DNA from: CAITZA01 sp937915285
Lineage (GTDB): Bacteria > Desulfobacterota > Desulfomonilia > Desulfomonilales > Desulfomonilaceae
Reading direction: 5' to 3'
Length of the DNA stretch: 64,000 nucleotides
Assembly: GCA_036821825.1 (NCBI GenBank)
Contig: DAISIV010000016.1
Coordinates: forward strand, 6,609 to 70,608
Position numbers and translations under genes: made by a program. Positions 18,208-27,054 of this stretch are shown here, piece by piece. Under the pieces are notes generated by a model. The model did not search any database and was not told where the DNA came from. It saw only the letters and a program-made list of their open reading frames with translations. Every line of letters starts with the position of its first letter. Position 1 is the first letter of the stretch.

Positions 18208-18236
18208 CTGCGCAGTGTTTATCCGTATCTCACTTC

Positions 18237-18572
18237 TCAGAATACAAATTTTTCATCCGGCCTTCGCTCAGGCACATAATCCCGCTCGATCTTTCCTTCG
18301 TTCCACTCTTTTGAGACGTATAGGCTGCAGTAACAACTTCCATAATCGCGTATGTCGGGTTCGCGATACTCACATGGGCAAATGATGTCCCTGTCCTTGT
18401 CTCTGTCTCCGGCGGACAGACGGCATGGGCAACACATATAGCCGTATCGTTCGCGGTTGACAATCAGCGATGATAGCAATTCAAAAACATGTTCCTTGTC
18501 TTCGTTAAAGAAAAATCCCTTTGCTTCCTGGGTTTTCTTTAGCATTTCGTAGAGTTTTTCGACATCGGACAT
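18237..18572 (-). CDS. Ferredoxin:thioredoxin reductase catalytic (beta) subunit-like protein
   Basis: 111 residues with the hallmark cysteine pattern CPCRL, CPCEYRE and GSCYC (from residue ~62). These bind a 4Fe-4S cluster next to a redox-active disulfide in FtrB. FTR passes electrons from reduced ferredoxin to thioredoxin through that disulfide. In anaerobes the catalytic subunit is often found without the variable subunit, and none is seen here. Spacing between motifs is slightly shorter than in plant and cyanobacterial enzymes. It converges with the sod gene and lies 63 bases beyond the HAD hydrolase stop. Confidence 0.9.
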   Translation of the reverse strand: MSDVEKLYEMLKKTQEAKGFFFNEDKEHVFELLSSLIVNRERYGYMCCPCRLSAGDRDKDRDIICPCEYREPDIRDYGSCYCSLYVSKEWNEGKIERDYVPERRPDEKFVF

Positions 18573-18635
18573 TGGTTTGTTTTCTCCGTAACAGTTTATA
18601 ATATTTCAGCAGTTCCAAAAGAGCCTCTTGGCCGG

Positions 18636-19433
18636 TCATACACGCTGGAGGCACAACTCCAAGAGGCCCGAGAGATCATCAATAATATAGTCAGGTTTTA
18701 TGGACCCGTCTTCGATCATTTGCCTGGTTGTTGCGCCTGTCAACACAAGGGCGCAATCCATGTTAGCATTTTTTGCGCACATGATGTCAGTGTCGATTCT
18801 ATCTCCGACGACCAGACACTCTGATCTAGCTGCAGCAACCCTTGATAAAGCCATCTCGGCCATGTCCGGCGAGGGCTTTCCAAAAACACGCTGGGGCTGA
18901 ATGCCTGCTGCAGTGGCTATTGCAGCCACCACACTCCCGGCCCCAGGACTGAAACTTTCCTCATCCGGAAATGTAACATCCAAGTTTGTAGCCCAAAACA
19001 ATGCTCCTGCCTGAATAGCCTTGTGAGCACGCTTCATCTTGTCATAAGTGAAGTTTCGGTCTAGCGCTACTACGACAGCGTCTGTTTTTTTCGGGTCCTC
19101 GGTTATTGCGGCCCCGGCGTTAAAACATCCCTCCACGAGCGACGGTTGGCCAACCACCATGAGATTTATTCCTCCGACGTGGTTCCTGATATGATTCAGC
19201 AACACCGAAGCGGAGTTTATCACCTGTCCCGGGTCTATAGGTAAACCCCAGGATTGTATCCTTTGACAGAGATCCGAATCCAGGACAGTGGCGTTGTTGG
19301 ACAGAAAAACCCACCTTATTCCAAGAAGATCAAGCTTTTTATACGTTTCACTTACCCCCTCCAGCAGGATCGCCCCCCGATTGACGGTCCCGTCCAGGTC
19401 AGCCAAGATGGCTTTATAACGAACATTTTTCAT
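18636..19433 (-). CDS. HAD superfamily IIA phosphatase (NagD-like)
   Basis: 265 residues. Motif I, ILADLDGTVNRG (residues ~10-21), carries the nucleophile Asp. VFLSNNAT is motif II. GKPSPDMAEMAL has the motif III lysine, and VVGDRIDTDIMCAKNANM is motif IV. The long cap between motifs II and III is type C2a, as in NagD, p-nitrophenylphosphatases and PGP/pyridoxal phosphatases. It is a cytoplasmic small-molecule phosphatase; the natural substrate is not deducible. It lies 6 bases after the TPR gene stop and is probably co-transcribed with it. Confidence 0.9.
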   Translation of the reverse strand: MKNVRYKAILADLDGTVNRGAILLEGVSETYKKLDLLGIRWVFLSNNATVLDSDLCQRIQSWGLPIDPGQVINSASVLLNHIRNHVGGINLMVVGQPSLVEGCFNAGAAITEDPKKTDAVVVALDRNFTYDKMKRAHKAIQAGALFWATNLDVTFPDEESFSPGAGSVVAAIATAAGIQPQRVFGKPSPDMAEMALSRVAAARSECLVVGDRIDTDIMCAKNANMDCALVLTGATTRQMIEDGSIKPDYIIDDLSGLLELCLQRV

Positions 19434-19439
19434 TTTTGT

Positions 19440-21056
19440 TTATTTCCGCTCTCCCCACTCCTGATTGTCAACAAATGATTGATACAGACTGGCTGAATCC
19501 ATTTTTCTGTCAGTTGCAAGCATTAAATTGTTTTTCGCAAAAATGAAATCAGGATTGAGCTTGAGAGCCTTTTTAAAATCATCAATTGCCCCGTCAAAAT
19601 TTCCCGTCCTGTATTTGTAAAAGCCCCTGTTATTCCAGACTACCGGGTCAGAAGGATTAAGGGAAGTGGATTTGTCCAAATCGGACAGCGCTTCTACTCC
19701 CTTTCCCATTATGCCGTAAACCATACCTCTCAGATTGTAAGCCCGCCCGGCATCCGGCCTGTTTTTAAGCAGAATGTTCAAATCGTTCAAGGCCCGTTCA
19801 AGATCGTCAGTTCTGAAATAACAGACGGCTCGATTATATAGGGTCCTGGAATCGTTTGGCAATCCCTCGAGAGCATGTGAGAAATCCTGAATTGCCGCGT
19901 CGTAAAGCAACCTGTGGAAAAATGTAAGCCCACGAAGAGCAAATATTTCACCGTCAGACGGGTCTATGTCCGCTGCGGATGTTAAATCAATTTCAGCCCT
20001 CAATTGATCATTCAAATTCACAAAAACCCTTGCTCTTTCCTTGAGGGCTTCACTTGAACGAGGATCCAGCTCCAGCGCTTGGTTCAAATGTTCCAGAGCT
20101 TCATCATTATTCCCCAGACTGCCTTTCAATACACCCATGTAGAGCGAAGCCTCAGGAGACTTGGGGTTTATCTTTACAGCCTTATTGAGGGTGGCCTCTG
20201 CACGCTTGAGTTCACCGAGCTGAATGAGACTGCGTGCGGTGAGAACAAGGGCGCCAAGGTCCTCAGGATTCTCATCTAGAATTTTCTTTGCTGAAGACAG
20301 CGCCATATCAGGTTTGTCTGTCTTAAGAAATAACAGAATCCTCTGCTTTCGGATTTGGTCATCATGTCGCAAGGCTTCTGCCCTGGCATAGTCTGCAAGG
20401 GCAGATTCAAAGTCCCTTAGCTTGATCTGCACCTCGGCTCTGAACACATACAGGTCCGGATTGGATGGAGAAATTCTGCTCCACACTCTGATGTCCTCCA
20501 AAGCCTTCCTCGGCTTGCCTTCTCTAACATACAAGCGCGAACGATGCTCAAGCGCGGAGGCGAAATGGGGATCATAATTTAGGGCTCTGGTAAATTCATC
20601 TTCTGCCCGTATGAGTGAGCCTTCTTTTTCGAAAATCAAGCCTTTGAGGACGTAAGCGCGTGCAGCTCCAGGCATGTTTAGAAGGTATGTGTCCAGAGCG
20701 AGGCTAGCCTGATCCAGTTGGTCTACCATAATCAGGCACTCGGCCTTTTCTATCAGCGCCTGATAATTCCTTCTGGAGATGACCATAGAGGCGTCAAAAT
20801 CCTCAATGGCCTTGAAATAATCTTTCTGAAGCTTGTAGATCAGTCCTCTCTGAAAAAACAGGTTAGCTTGGGCGGCCCCCTTCAATGACTCGTCCTGAAG
20901 TGCCTCATCAAGCAACTCCAGCTTGCTTTGAGGGTCTGAGGCGCTGTCCATCTTCCTGATCAGTTCTGCGGGAACCAGGGCTGAAACAGTCAAGGTAGCC
21001 ATGCAACATGTCAAGCAGAAGCACAGCGAAACAAAGGTCTTAAGAAGTCGTTTCAT
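19440..21056 (-). CDS. Exported tetratricopeptide repeat protein
   Basis: 538 residues. A signal peptide (LKTFVSLCFCLTCCMATLTVSA, about residue 25) is followed by roughly thirteen consecutive TPR units. Examples are AIEDFDASMVISRRNYQAL, AEDEFTRALNYDPHFASAL, ALEHLNQALELDPRSSEAL and AIDDFKKALKLNPDFIFA. Such proteins are periplasmic or membrane-tethered interaction scaffolds; the partner is unknown. The CxCC region of the signal could hint at a lipoprotein, but no clear lipobox is present. It lies upstream of the HAD gene on the same strand. Confidence 0.85.
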   Translation of the reverse strand: MKRLLKTFVSLCFCLTCCMATLTVSALVPAELIRKMDSASDPQSKLELLDEALQDESLKGAAQANLFFQRGLIYKLQKDYFKAIEDFDASMVISRRNYQALIEKAECLIMVDQLDQASLALDTYLLNMPGAARAYVLKGLIFEKEGSLIRAEDEFTRALNYDPHFASALEHRSRLYVREGKPRKALEDIRVWSRISPSNPDLYVFRAEVQIKLRDFESALADYARAEALRHDDQIRKQRILLFLKTDKPDMALSSAKKILDENPEDLGALVLTARSLIQLGELKRAEATLNKAVKINPKSPEASLYMGVLKGSLGNNDEALEHLNQALELDPRSSEALKERARVFVNLNDQLRAEIDLTSAADIDPSDGEIFALRGLTFFHRLLYDAAIQDFSHALEGLPNDSRTLYNRAVCYFRTDDLERALNDLNILLKNRPDAGRAYNLRGMVYGIMGKGVEALSDLDKSTSLNPSDPVVWNNRGFYKYRTGNFDGAIDDFKKALKLNPDFIFAKNNLMLATDRKMDSASLYQSFVDNQEWGERK

Positions 21057-21104
21057 TCTACATTATAAACAATTTGATCCTGGAATATCTAGGAGGCTCT
21101 TACT

Positions 21105-21413
21105 CTAGGATACCCTGGTTTTCAGTTCCTGAACCAGAAGAAACAATATATGGTCGAACTGCTTCCTCATGGATATCATGTTTTCACGCATCTGCAGGAT
21201 AACCTCGACGCCAGCAAGGTTAACATCCAGTTCGCGTGTGAGGTTCATTATTATCCGCATTCGCTCAAACTGACAATTATCGTAAAATTTGCTTCCTGAT
21301 GGGTCTGTCATGGAGCAAATGATAAGTTCCTCGGATTCCAGTTCGTCCAGGAACTTCTCTTCGAATTCAAATATTTCCAGAATCTGGTTCCTGTTATAAT
21401 ACTGATCTGTCAT
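21105..21413 (-). CDS. cbpM: Chaperone modulator CbpM-like protein
   Basis: 102 residues. The N-terminus (YYNRNQILEIFEFEEKFLDELESEELI) resembles the MerR-type helix-turn-helix of CbpM. The rest is helical, with GVEVILQMRENMISMRKQFDHILFLL predicted as a coiled coil. CbpM binds the J-domain of CbpA and inhibits it. It lies 66 bases downstream of a dnaJ/cbpA gene on the same strand, as in E. coli. Similarity is by pattern and context rather than a diagnostic motif. Confidence 0.75.
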   Translation of the reverse strand: MTDQYYNRNQILEIFEFEEKFLDELESEELIICSMTDPSGSKFYDNCQFERMRIIMNLTRELDVNLAGVEVILQMRENMISMRKQFDHILFLLVQELKTRVS

Positions 21414-21479
21414 TACACCACCTGTTCAATAGGTTTGATGAGACGCAAATCCGGCTCAAATCGCGCCCATTCATCTCAG

Positions 21480-22634
21480 CTACAAACGAATGTCGCTTCG
21501 AACATCAGCCTGATAATAACGATTAAGGACTGCAGCGGCCTCCAGGGCCTCTTTTTCGGTTGTGACCGGAACCTGCACCCTCAGGGTTACGTAAAGGTCA
21601 CCTGGAGCCTTGGTTTTAAGGTTCGGGACACCTTTGCCCTTCAGTCTCATCTTCTGGCCTGATTTTGTGCCGGGAGGAATTTTCAACTGAACTGCCCCGG
21701 TCGGTGTCATCATCGTTATCTCAGCCCCCTGCATGGCTTCCCCAACAGTCACCGGCACATCCACCTTTAATGAATCCCCATCGCGTTTGAAAACCGGGTG
21801 GTTTGCAACATGTGTCACAATGTAGAGGTCACCCGGGGCTCCACCATTCCTGCCAGGTTCACCTTTGCCTGCCAGTCGTATTCTGGAACCATCCTTAACA
21901 CCTGCAGGAATAACCACGTCGATAGTCTCGGTGGTGGGAATGGCGCCGCTACCGTGACATTCCGGACATACATCCCCTGCACGACCTGATCCGCCACAAT
22001 CGGGGCAGGTCCGGTTAAAACTTATTGGCCCCTGTGACACGCCTGTCTGGCCAGTTCCCTTGCATGTCTTGCACACCTGTCCTTCGGAACCTTCTACCCT
22101 GCCGACTCCTGAACATTTAGGGCACGCCTTTTGCTTCTGCATGCTAATTCTCGTGGTAGTACCCTTGATGGAACTCAGAAAATCAACATCAAGGGAGCTT
22201 TCTATATCCCGTCCCTTCTGGGAACTTTTGGGCGTTGCGCCGCCGCCGAAGAGGTCAGTAAATATGTCTTCAAAACCGGAGTATTTGTATTCTCCCTGAT
22301 CTGAATAGGAATCGTAAAATCCACCGAATCCCTGAGCGCCCCTGTTTCCAGCTCCGCCGTACTGGCGCCACTGCCTGTATTGTCTGGCCTGTTCCGGGTC
22401 AAAACCTGACTTGAGTCCGTCTTCACCGAACTCATCATATATCTTTCTCTTTTCCGGGTCTGAAAGAGCCTCATGAGCTTCCGAAACCTCTTTAAACTTC
22501 TCCTCGGCTTCCTTGTTGCCCGGATTTACATCGGGATGATATTTACGTGCCAGCTTTCTATAGGCTTTTTTGATCTGATCATTGGTGGCGTCTTTTTTGA
22601 CGCCAAGTACAGAGTAAAAATCTTTTCCAGCCAT
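21480..22634 (-). CDS. dnaJ: DnaJ-type co-chaperone with zinc finger
   Basis: 384 residues. The J-domain (residues ~5-70) contains the HPD motif in KYHPDVNPGN. A Gly-rich GGAGNRGAQGFGGFYDS region follows. Four CxxCxGxG modules bind two zincs: CPKCSGVG, CKTCKGTG, CPDCGGSG and CPECHGSG. The C-terminal substrate-binding domains follow. It stimulates the ATPase of DnaK and delivers unfolded proteins. Pairing with cbpM is usual for CbpA, but E. coli CbpA lacks the zinc finger while this protein has it. No dnaK or grpE is nearby, so it is probably a secondary DnaJ. RBS GAGG lies 10 bases before the ATG. Confidence 0.95.
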   Translation of the reverse strand: MAGKDFYSVLGVKKDATNDQIKKAYRKLARKYHPDVNPGNKEAEEKFKEVSEAHEALSDPEKRKIYDEFGEDGLKSGFDPEQARQYRQWRQYGGAGNRGAQGFGGFYDSYSDQGEYKYSGFEDIFTDLFGGGATPKSSQKGRDIESSLDVDFLSSIKGTTTRISMQKQKACPKCSGVGRVEGSEGQVCKTCKGTGQTGVSQGPISFNRTCPDCGGSGRAGDVCPECHGSGAIPTTETIDVVIPAGVKDGSRIRLAGKGEPGRNGGAPGDLYIVTHVANHPVFKRDGDSLKVDVPVTVGEAMQGAEITMMTPTGAVQLKIPPGTKSGQKMRLKGKGVPNLKTKAPGDLYVTLRVQVPVTTEKEALEAAAVLNRYYQADVRSDIRL

Positions 22635-22744
22635 ATTATATTCCTCTTTGCCCTGAGGCTTTCAAAGAGTAAAAATGTTTCGATAGACCTTTTTAGTTGA
22701 AACGAATGCTAAAGAGCATATTTTGACTATAAATACACGATAAG

Positions 22745-22773
22745 ATATTTGTGTATTGAAAGGGCGTTGTCAA
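22745..22773 (-). promoter_or_regulatory. Putative promoter of the dnaJ-cbpM unit
   Basis: Read on the minus strand: TTGACA (22773-22768), 17 bases, then AAATAT (22750-22745), about 110 bases before the dnaJ ATG. The CTTGACA could also be half of a heat-shock (sigma32) promoter, but no CCCCAT-like -10 follows. Consensus match only. Confidence 0.35.
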
Positions 22774-22878
22774 GCCGGGCCCCTAAGATGGTTGTCGTGA
22801 GGTTCGCCGCTTTTGCGGCAATCTTGTACAAAGCATGATTTCCCTTTTCGGAGACGTTTATTATGAAGGTTCTGGCCC

Positions 22879-23730
22879 ATGACTGTTGATTGTCACATAC
22901 ATCTGTTCCAAAGCAGGGTGAGAGTAGATCGTTCGGATTTCATCCTAAAAGATTCGGCTTTCGCCGCGCTTTACTCTACGCCAAAGGCAAGAATTTCTAC
23001 ACCTGATCAAATAATCGACTACCTGGATGAGAATTCCATTTCCGTGGCGGTAGTTTTTGGTTTTCCATGGAAGGATCCCGACCTCTACCGGGAAAACAAC
23101 GACGCCGTGCTTGAATTCAGTCTGAGATATTCAGACAGGATAATTCCATTCGCCACGTTCGGCCTCAACAATCCTCAAGAGGCGTGCGTGGAAACTGAAA
23201 GAACCCTCAGCTCAGGCTTTCGAGGTCTGGGGGAGCTTTCGATGTACGACACCGGCTGGGACAGGACATCTCTAAAATCACTCCAAGAATGCCTCAATAT
23301 AGCTTCAGGGCATGAATCGCCCGTCATGCTGCATGTTAATGAACCGGTAGGGCATCATTACCCGGGAAAGATTTACACTGACTTCGACGGTCTCATCAAA
23401 TTGATTGGTCAGAACCCGAGGGTCGATTTCATCCTGGCTCATTTTGGAGGCGGCATCTTCTTTTATGCCCTGATGCCTGAAATTGGAGCCATCTTGAGCA
23501 GAACATACCTGGACACTGCGGCAGCCCCGTTCATTTATGATACCAGAATTTACGAAATGTGCATGAGAGTCCTGGGCGAGAATAACATTTTGTTCGGCAG
23601 TGACTATCCTCTGCTAGGGTTAGCCCGTTATCAGAGGGACATTGACAAGTCATTGCTAACCCCGGAACAAAAAGAAAAACTGCTTCACGTAAACGCATCC
23701 AGATTGCTCGGACTTGTCACGGCCGACTAA
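22879..23730 (+). CDS. Amidohydrolase family (COG2159-like) TIM-barrel hydrolase
   Basis: 283 residues. It begins MTVDCHIHLF, the first HxH metal ligands. It has VMLHVNEPVGHHYPG, ILAHFGGG and the terminal metal-ligand motif ILFGSDYPLLG with its Asp. This is the amidohydrolase-2 fold (ACMSD and gamma-resorcylate decarboxylase relatives), hydrolysing or decarboxylating small organic acids. There is no pathway context, as the neighbours are a divergent dnaJ and a convergent queF. The substrate cannot be named. Confidence 0.88.
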   Translation: MTVDCHIHLFQSRVRVDRSDFILKDSAFAALYSTPKARISTPDQIIDYLDENSISVAVVFGFPWKDPDLYRENNDAVLEFSLRYSDRIIPFATFGLNNPQEACVETERTLSSGFRGLGELSMYDTGWDRTSLKSLQECLNIASGHESPVMLHVNEPVGHHYPGKIYTDFDGLIKLIGQNPRVDFILAHFGGGIFFYALMPEIGAILSRTYLDTAAAPFIYDTRIYEMCMRVLGENNILFGSDYPLLGLARYQRDIDKSLLTPEQKEKLLHVNASRLLGLVTAD

Positions 23731-23757
23731 ACATGGCTATTGTAGGCCTTAAGCTAG

Positions 23758-24222
23758 TCATCTAATTGTTGTGTCCTGATACACCCACGCAGGAGGCGCT
23801 TCCTTATAGGAAGGTTTACTGTACTCTGCTGAAACTCGTATTGATATACCGCCTCTGGGGTTCATCACACCTAGGACGCGTATCCATTTAGGTTCAATCT
23901 GGTTTACTATATGCTCAAGGATGGTGTTAGTGATCTCCTCATGGAACATCCCAACATTTCTGAAGCTACCCAGAAAGAGTTTCAGAGATTTTGATTCGAG
24001 ACACTTTTCGTCCGGTATATAGGCTATTTTTATAGTTGCAAAATCTGGTTGACCGGTCACAGGACAAAGGCTTGTGAATTCCGGACAATCAAACTCAATA
24101 ACATAATCCCTCTGGGGAAACTTATTGTGAAAACCCTCTATCAGGGCATTGTCCGGTGAGTCAGGGTATATGGTTTGGCTTCTTTTAAGAAGGCTAAGCT
24201 CAGGATCATTTTCATATTTCAT
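23758..24222 (-). CDS. queF: NADPH-dependent 7-cyano-7-deazaguanine reductase (preQ0 reductase)
   Basis: 154 residues from ATG 24222, chosen because GGAGA lies 8 bases upstream; an upstream TTG at 24270 has no ribosome-binding site. FTSLCPVTGQPDFA contains the catalytic Cys that forms a thioimide with preQ0. ESKSLKLFLGSFRN is the QueF signature. The length is that of the unimodular (YkvM) type. It makes preQ1 for queuosine tRNA modification. Other que genes are absent here, and I found no preQ1 riboswitch in the 5' region. Confidence 0.95.
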   Translation of the reverse strand: MKYENDPELSLLKRSQTIYPDSPDNALIEGFHNKFPQRDYVIEFDCPEFTSLCPVTGQPDFATIKIAYIPDEKCLESKSLKLFLGSFRNVGMFHEEITNTILEHIVNQIEPKWIRVLGVMNPRGGISIRVSAEYSKPSYKEAPPAWVYQDTTIR

Positions 24223-24331
24223 TAAGAGTTCTCCAGCATTGGTAGTATTCTTGTCAAAAGTATCTAGCAAGTGATATCTCGGCTAACTGACATGCATAAC
24301 TTTTAGTCGCATAAGACAAATAACTCAAGAC

Positions 24332-25150
24332 ATGCCTGATAACACAACTGTCATTGGTGGCTATTTACCGCTGAATTCCTTTCTACACGGTTTGGACGCC
24401 CGCACAAAAACTTTCTCATTTCTGGTTTTTTTGTATTGCGTAATGGTGTCCGATCAAACCGCTGTCACGCTCTTCAACCTGCTGATCATTTTGTCACTAG
24501 CGTGCCTGTCGCAAGCGCCATTCATCATTTGGGCCAAACACATCGGGCGTTTTGCTCCTATGTTGGCGATCACGTTCGGTCTTAATCTAGTCTTTACGGC
24601 GCCTGGGTTCTATTACGAGGTTTTCGGGGTGACGCTGCCTATAGGGGTAGATAGCCTCCGATATAGCCTCCTTCTCACAGTTAAACTGACTTGCGCCATC
24701 GTGCTGGCATTGATACTGACCTTTTCCACCACCCCCTCACAGTTCACACGTTCAATCCAGTGGTTTGCCACACCATTGGGGATGCTCAGAATCCCGGTAG
24801 GTGATTTCTCCCTGGTAATTTTCATGGCCATGAGGTTTGTGCCATTGTTTCAGCAGGAACTCCACATTATTCGTGAAGCTCAAATCTCACGTGGAATGGA
24901 TTTTGACTCAGGAAATATCCTTTTGCGGGGAAAGCGACTGCTTGGTCTTCTACGGCCCGCCTTCACCATGACCGTCAAACGCTCCGAAGTTCTTGCTCAG
25001 GCAATGTCGGCCCGAGGTTTTGTTCCCGGAGCCAAAAGAACTCTCTTCAGGCAACAGACTTTCTCGGCGCGAGACATTTTGGCATTGATCATATTGACTC
25101 TTTACATTGCGTCATGGCACGTATTGTCCTCATTGCGCCCAATATCCTGA
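24332..25150 (+). CDS. Energy-coupling factor transporter transmembrane protein EcfT-like
   Basis: 272 residues with five or six membrane segments. Its N-terminus, GGYLPLNSFLHGLDARTKTF, is the usual EcfT/CbiQ start. The cytoplasmic helix region with AQAMSARGF supplies the ARG motif that contacts the ECF ATPases. These proteins couple two ABC ATPases to a substrate-specific S-component for vitamin or metal uptake. Neither ATPase nor S-component is adjacent, so it may serve a shared (group II) ECF module encoded elsewhere. Confidence 0.85.
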   Translation: MPDNTTVIGGYLPLNSFLHGLDARTKTFSFLVFLYCVMVSDQTAVTLFNLLIILSLACLSQAPFIIWAKHIGRFAPMLAITFGLNLVFTAPGFYYEVFGVTLPIGVDSLRYSLLLTVKLTCAIVLALILTFSTTPSQFTRSIQWFATPLGMLRIPVGDFSLVIFMAMRFVPLFQQELHIIREAQISRGMDFDSGNILLRGKRLLGLLRPAFTMTVKRSEVLAQAMSARGFVPGAKRTLFRQQTFSARDILALIILTLYIASWHVLSSLRPIS

Positions 25151-25283
25151 AATTTGAACCTGTATATTCAATACATAATAATTGAGTTTATAAAATAGAC
25201 ATAACATTGTATTATAACATATTTTATGATAAGGTAACTCTAGTTTATGATAAGAATCATAATGTTGCATGGGAGAATGTTAG

Positions 25284-25571
25284 ATGGCTATAAAAAGTTT
25301 TGTCATGGCTCTATGTCTTCTGGCTGCGTTATTTTCAGCTTCACCGGCTTCAGCGGTCTCAGAGGAACTTATAGTCAAGAGTTGTCCGGAATTGATGAGA
25401 ATGGCCCAGAACCTTCAGGAGGATTTAAAAACTGTGGACATAATGCTGGGGTCTGCCCTGGAGAGCGGCTCAATGACAAACGTTAAGAATTATAAGATGA
25501 GAAAAGAAACCGCTAACAAACAGTTACAGTCCGTTCTTCAGGCAATCAATATCAGGGGATGTTCAAAGTAG
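25284..25571 (+). CDS. Small secreted protein, function unknown
   Basis: 95 residues from ATG 25284, with GGGAG about 9 bases upstream. A clear signal peptide ends in SASPASA (about residue 24), leaving a ~70-residue mature helical domain with two cysteines, one near the start (SCPEL) and one at the end (RGCSK), likely disulfide-bonded. No known family is recognised. It is preceded by an AT-rich 130-base stretch that could hold a promoter, and stands alone. Confidence 0.65.
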   Translation: MAIKSFVMALCLLAALFSASPASAVSEELIVKSCPELMRMAQNLQEDLKTVDIMLGSALESGSMTNVKNYKMRKETANKQLQSVLQAINIRGCSK

Positions 25572-25705
25572 GCGACGCATTCAGGTCAGGTTATTCGTAA
25601 GGCTGACCGTCTTTTGGCCCTTTATCCAGAACTATTGCGGCATGTGAGGTCACCGGCTCGATAGTCCATTAGTAAATCGGAATGATTTTCTTGACGTAGC
25701 GGTCT

Positions 25706-26158
25706 CTATCGTGTTGCCCTGTACATGACCGGCCTGACGGCCCTACCCACATTTACTTCGCAACGCGTCGTTGGCAACAGCACCGGTTTGACTGCGCCGA
25801 CATCAAATTCCCGGCCATCATCCCTACCTCTGACAAATATCCTGGCTAACTGGTTATCCTCAATTAGGCAGAATAGGTCCTGATTGCCGTCTTCAATAAG
25901 TTTTTGAAACTCATTCCATCCTTTTGCCATGTGATACCCTAAAACGGCCTCAGCATAGCTAAGGGCCTTGGAGCAATCTACCCCAACCCGAAGCAGGCTG
26001 CCGGCCAGCTTGAGAACCAGGGCGTCCCTGAGTGTGAATTCCGGCGATTCATCGTAGACAGAGGCCCCGACATCGGACAGGAATAGTTTCAAAGCATCGA
26101 CGGAGTTCAATTCCATCAACTCTGACACTGTCTCTTTTGATATAGCCTTAGTAAACAT
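25706..26158 (-). CDS. Conserved-looking cytoplasmic protein, function unknown
   Basis: 150 residues from ATG 26158, which has GAGGTGA at correct spacing; the longer frame to 26194 would need a TTG. The N-terminal half is helical, with FTLRDALVLKLAGSLLRVGVDCSKALSYAEAVLG somewhat like a MerR or effector-binding helix bundle. The C-terminal half is beta-rich, ending VGRAVRPVMYRATR. I do not recognise a family and propose no function. Its neighbours are a small secreted protein and proC. Confidence 0.6.
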   Translation of the reverse strand: MFTKAISKETVSELMELNSVDALKLFLSDVGASVYDESPEFTLRDALVLKLAGSLLRVGVDCSKALSYAEAVLGYHMAKGWNEFQKLIEDGNQDLFCLIEDNQLARIFVRGRDDGREFDVGAVKPVLLPTTRCEVNVGRAVRPVMYRATR

Positions 26159-26250
26159 TGTCACCTCAATCTGGTCGATGTCTTCTTCCTGCAATACACA
26201 CTGCTGTTTTCATTCGACCAGGCGGTTTATAAGTCAATCCCAAAAAATTT

Positions 26251-27054
26251 CTACATCAGTTGGTCTGCTCTTCGTTTGGCGGCCTCTACAGCGTCCATGA
26301 TTATCCCTCTCAGGCCGGCCCTTTCAATGACCTGCAGACCTGAGATGGTTGTTCCTGCTGGAGAGGTGATCTGGTCCTTTAAATGACTGAAAGATAATTT
26401 TGAGTCCAGGGCCATTGTTGCGGCCCCTATCACTGTTTGAAGGGTGAGCTTTCTGGAAACGTCCCTGCTGAGACCGGCCAAAACCCCTCCATCTGTAAGC
26501 GCTTCCATTATTGCGAACAGATAACCCGGTCCACTTCCCGACAGCGCAGTCACGGCGTTCATTAATTTCTCATCCACCACCACAACCTGACCGATGCTGG
26601 CAAAGAATTCGGTGGCAAGTTGAATGTCGTGATCTGTCGCTCCGCCAGCCTTACAAATGGCAGTGGCGCTTTGGCGGACCATGGCGGCGGCATTAGGCAT
26701 GGACCTTATCAATCGGGTTTTTGCACCAAGCCTGGAAAGTATGAACTCGGAAGTCACCCCCGCTGCGATTGAAATGACCAGCACCCCTTCATTTAATGAG
26801 CTTCCCAGGCTCTTTAGCGCCTCATCCATGTGTTGCGGTTTTACAGCCAGAAGCAGAATTCCGGTATGACCTTCCAGTAATTGTTCAGGTTTGCTAACAA
26901 CCTGAACACCGAATTCCTTGTGCGCCTGATCAAGACGCGGACGCGAAACGTCGTAGACTCTTATGTTTGAAGGTTCAGCCTGAGCGGACTGAATCAGACC
27001 CGCCATGATAGCCGAACCCATGGCGCCTGTTCCCATTATTGATATTGATCTCAA
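26251..27054 (-). CDS. proC: Pyrroline-5-carboxylate reductase
   Basis: 267 residues. The N-terminal Rossmann motif GTGAMGSAIMAGL binds NAD(P)H. LLLAVKPQHMDEAL and LIRSMPNAAAMVRQSATAI are family motifs. ALSGSGPGYLFAIMEALTDGGV and SPAGTTISGLQVIERAGLRG form the C-terminal dimerisation and catalytic signature. It catalyses the last step of proline synthesis. There are no proA/proB neighbours. Confidence 0.95.
   Translation of the reverse strand: MRSISIMGTGAMGSAIMAGLIQSAQAEPSNIRVYDVSRPRLDQAHKEFGVQVVSKPEQLLEGHTGILLLAVKPQHMDEALKSLGSSLNEGVLVISIAAGVTSEFILSRLGAKTRLIRSMPNAAAMVRQSATAICKAGGATDHDIQLATEFFASIGQVVVVDEKLMNAVTALSGSGPGYLFAIMEALTDGGVLAGLSRDVSRKLTLQTVIGAATMALDSKLSFSHLKDQITSPAGTTISGLQVIERAGLRGIIMDAVEAAKRRADQLM

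Noticed and set aside
24223..24331. preQ1 riboswitch upstream of queF
   Set aside because: No C-rich/A-rich pseudoknot core could be found in the short leader.
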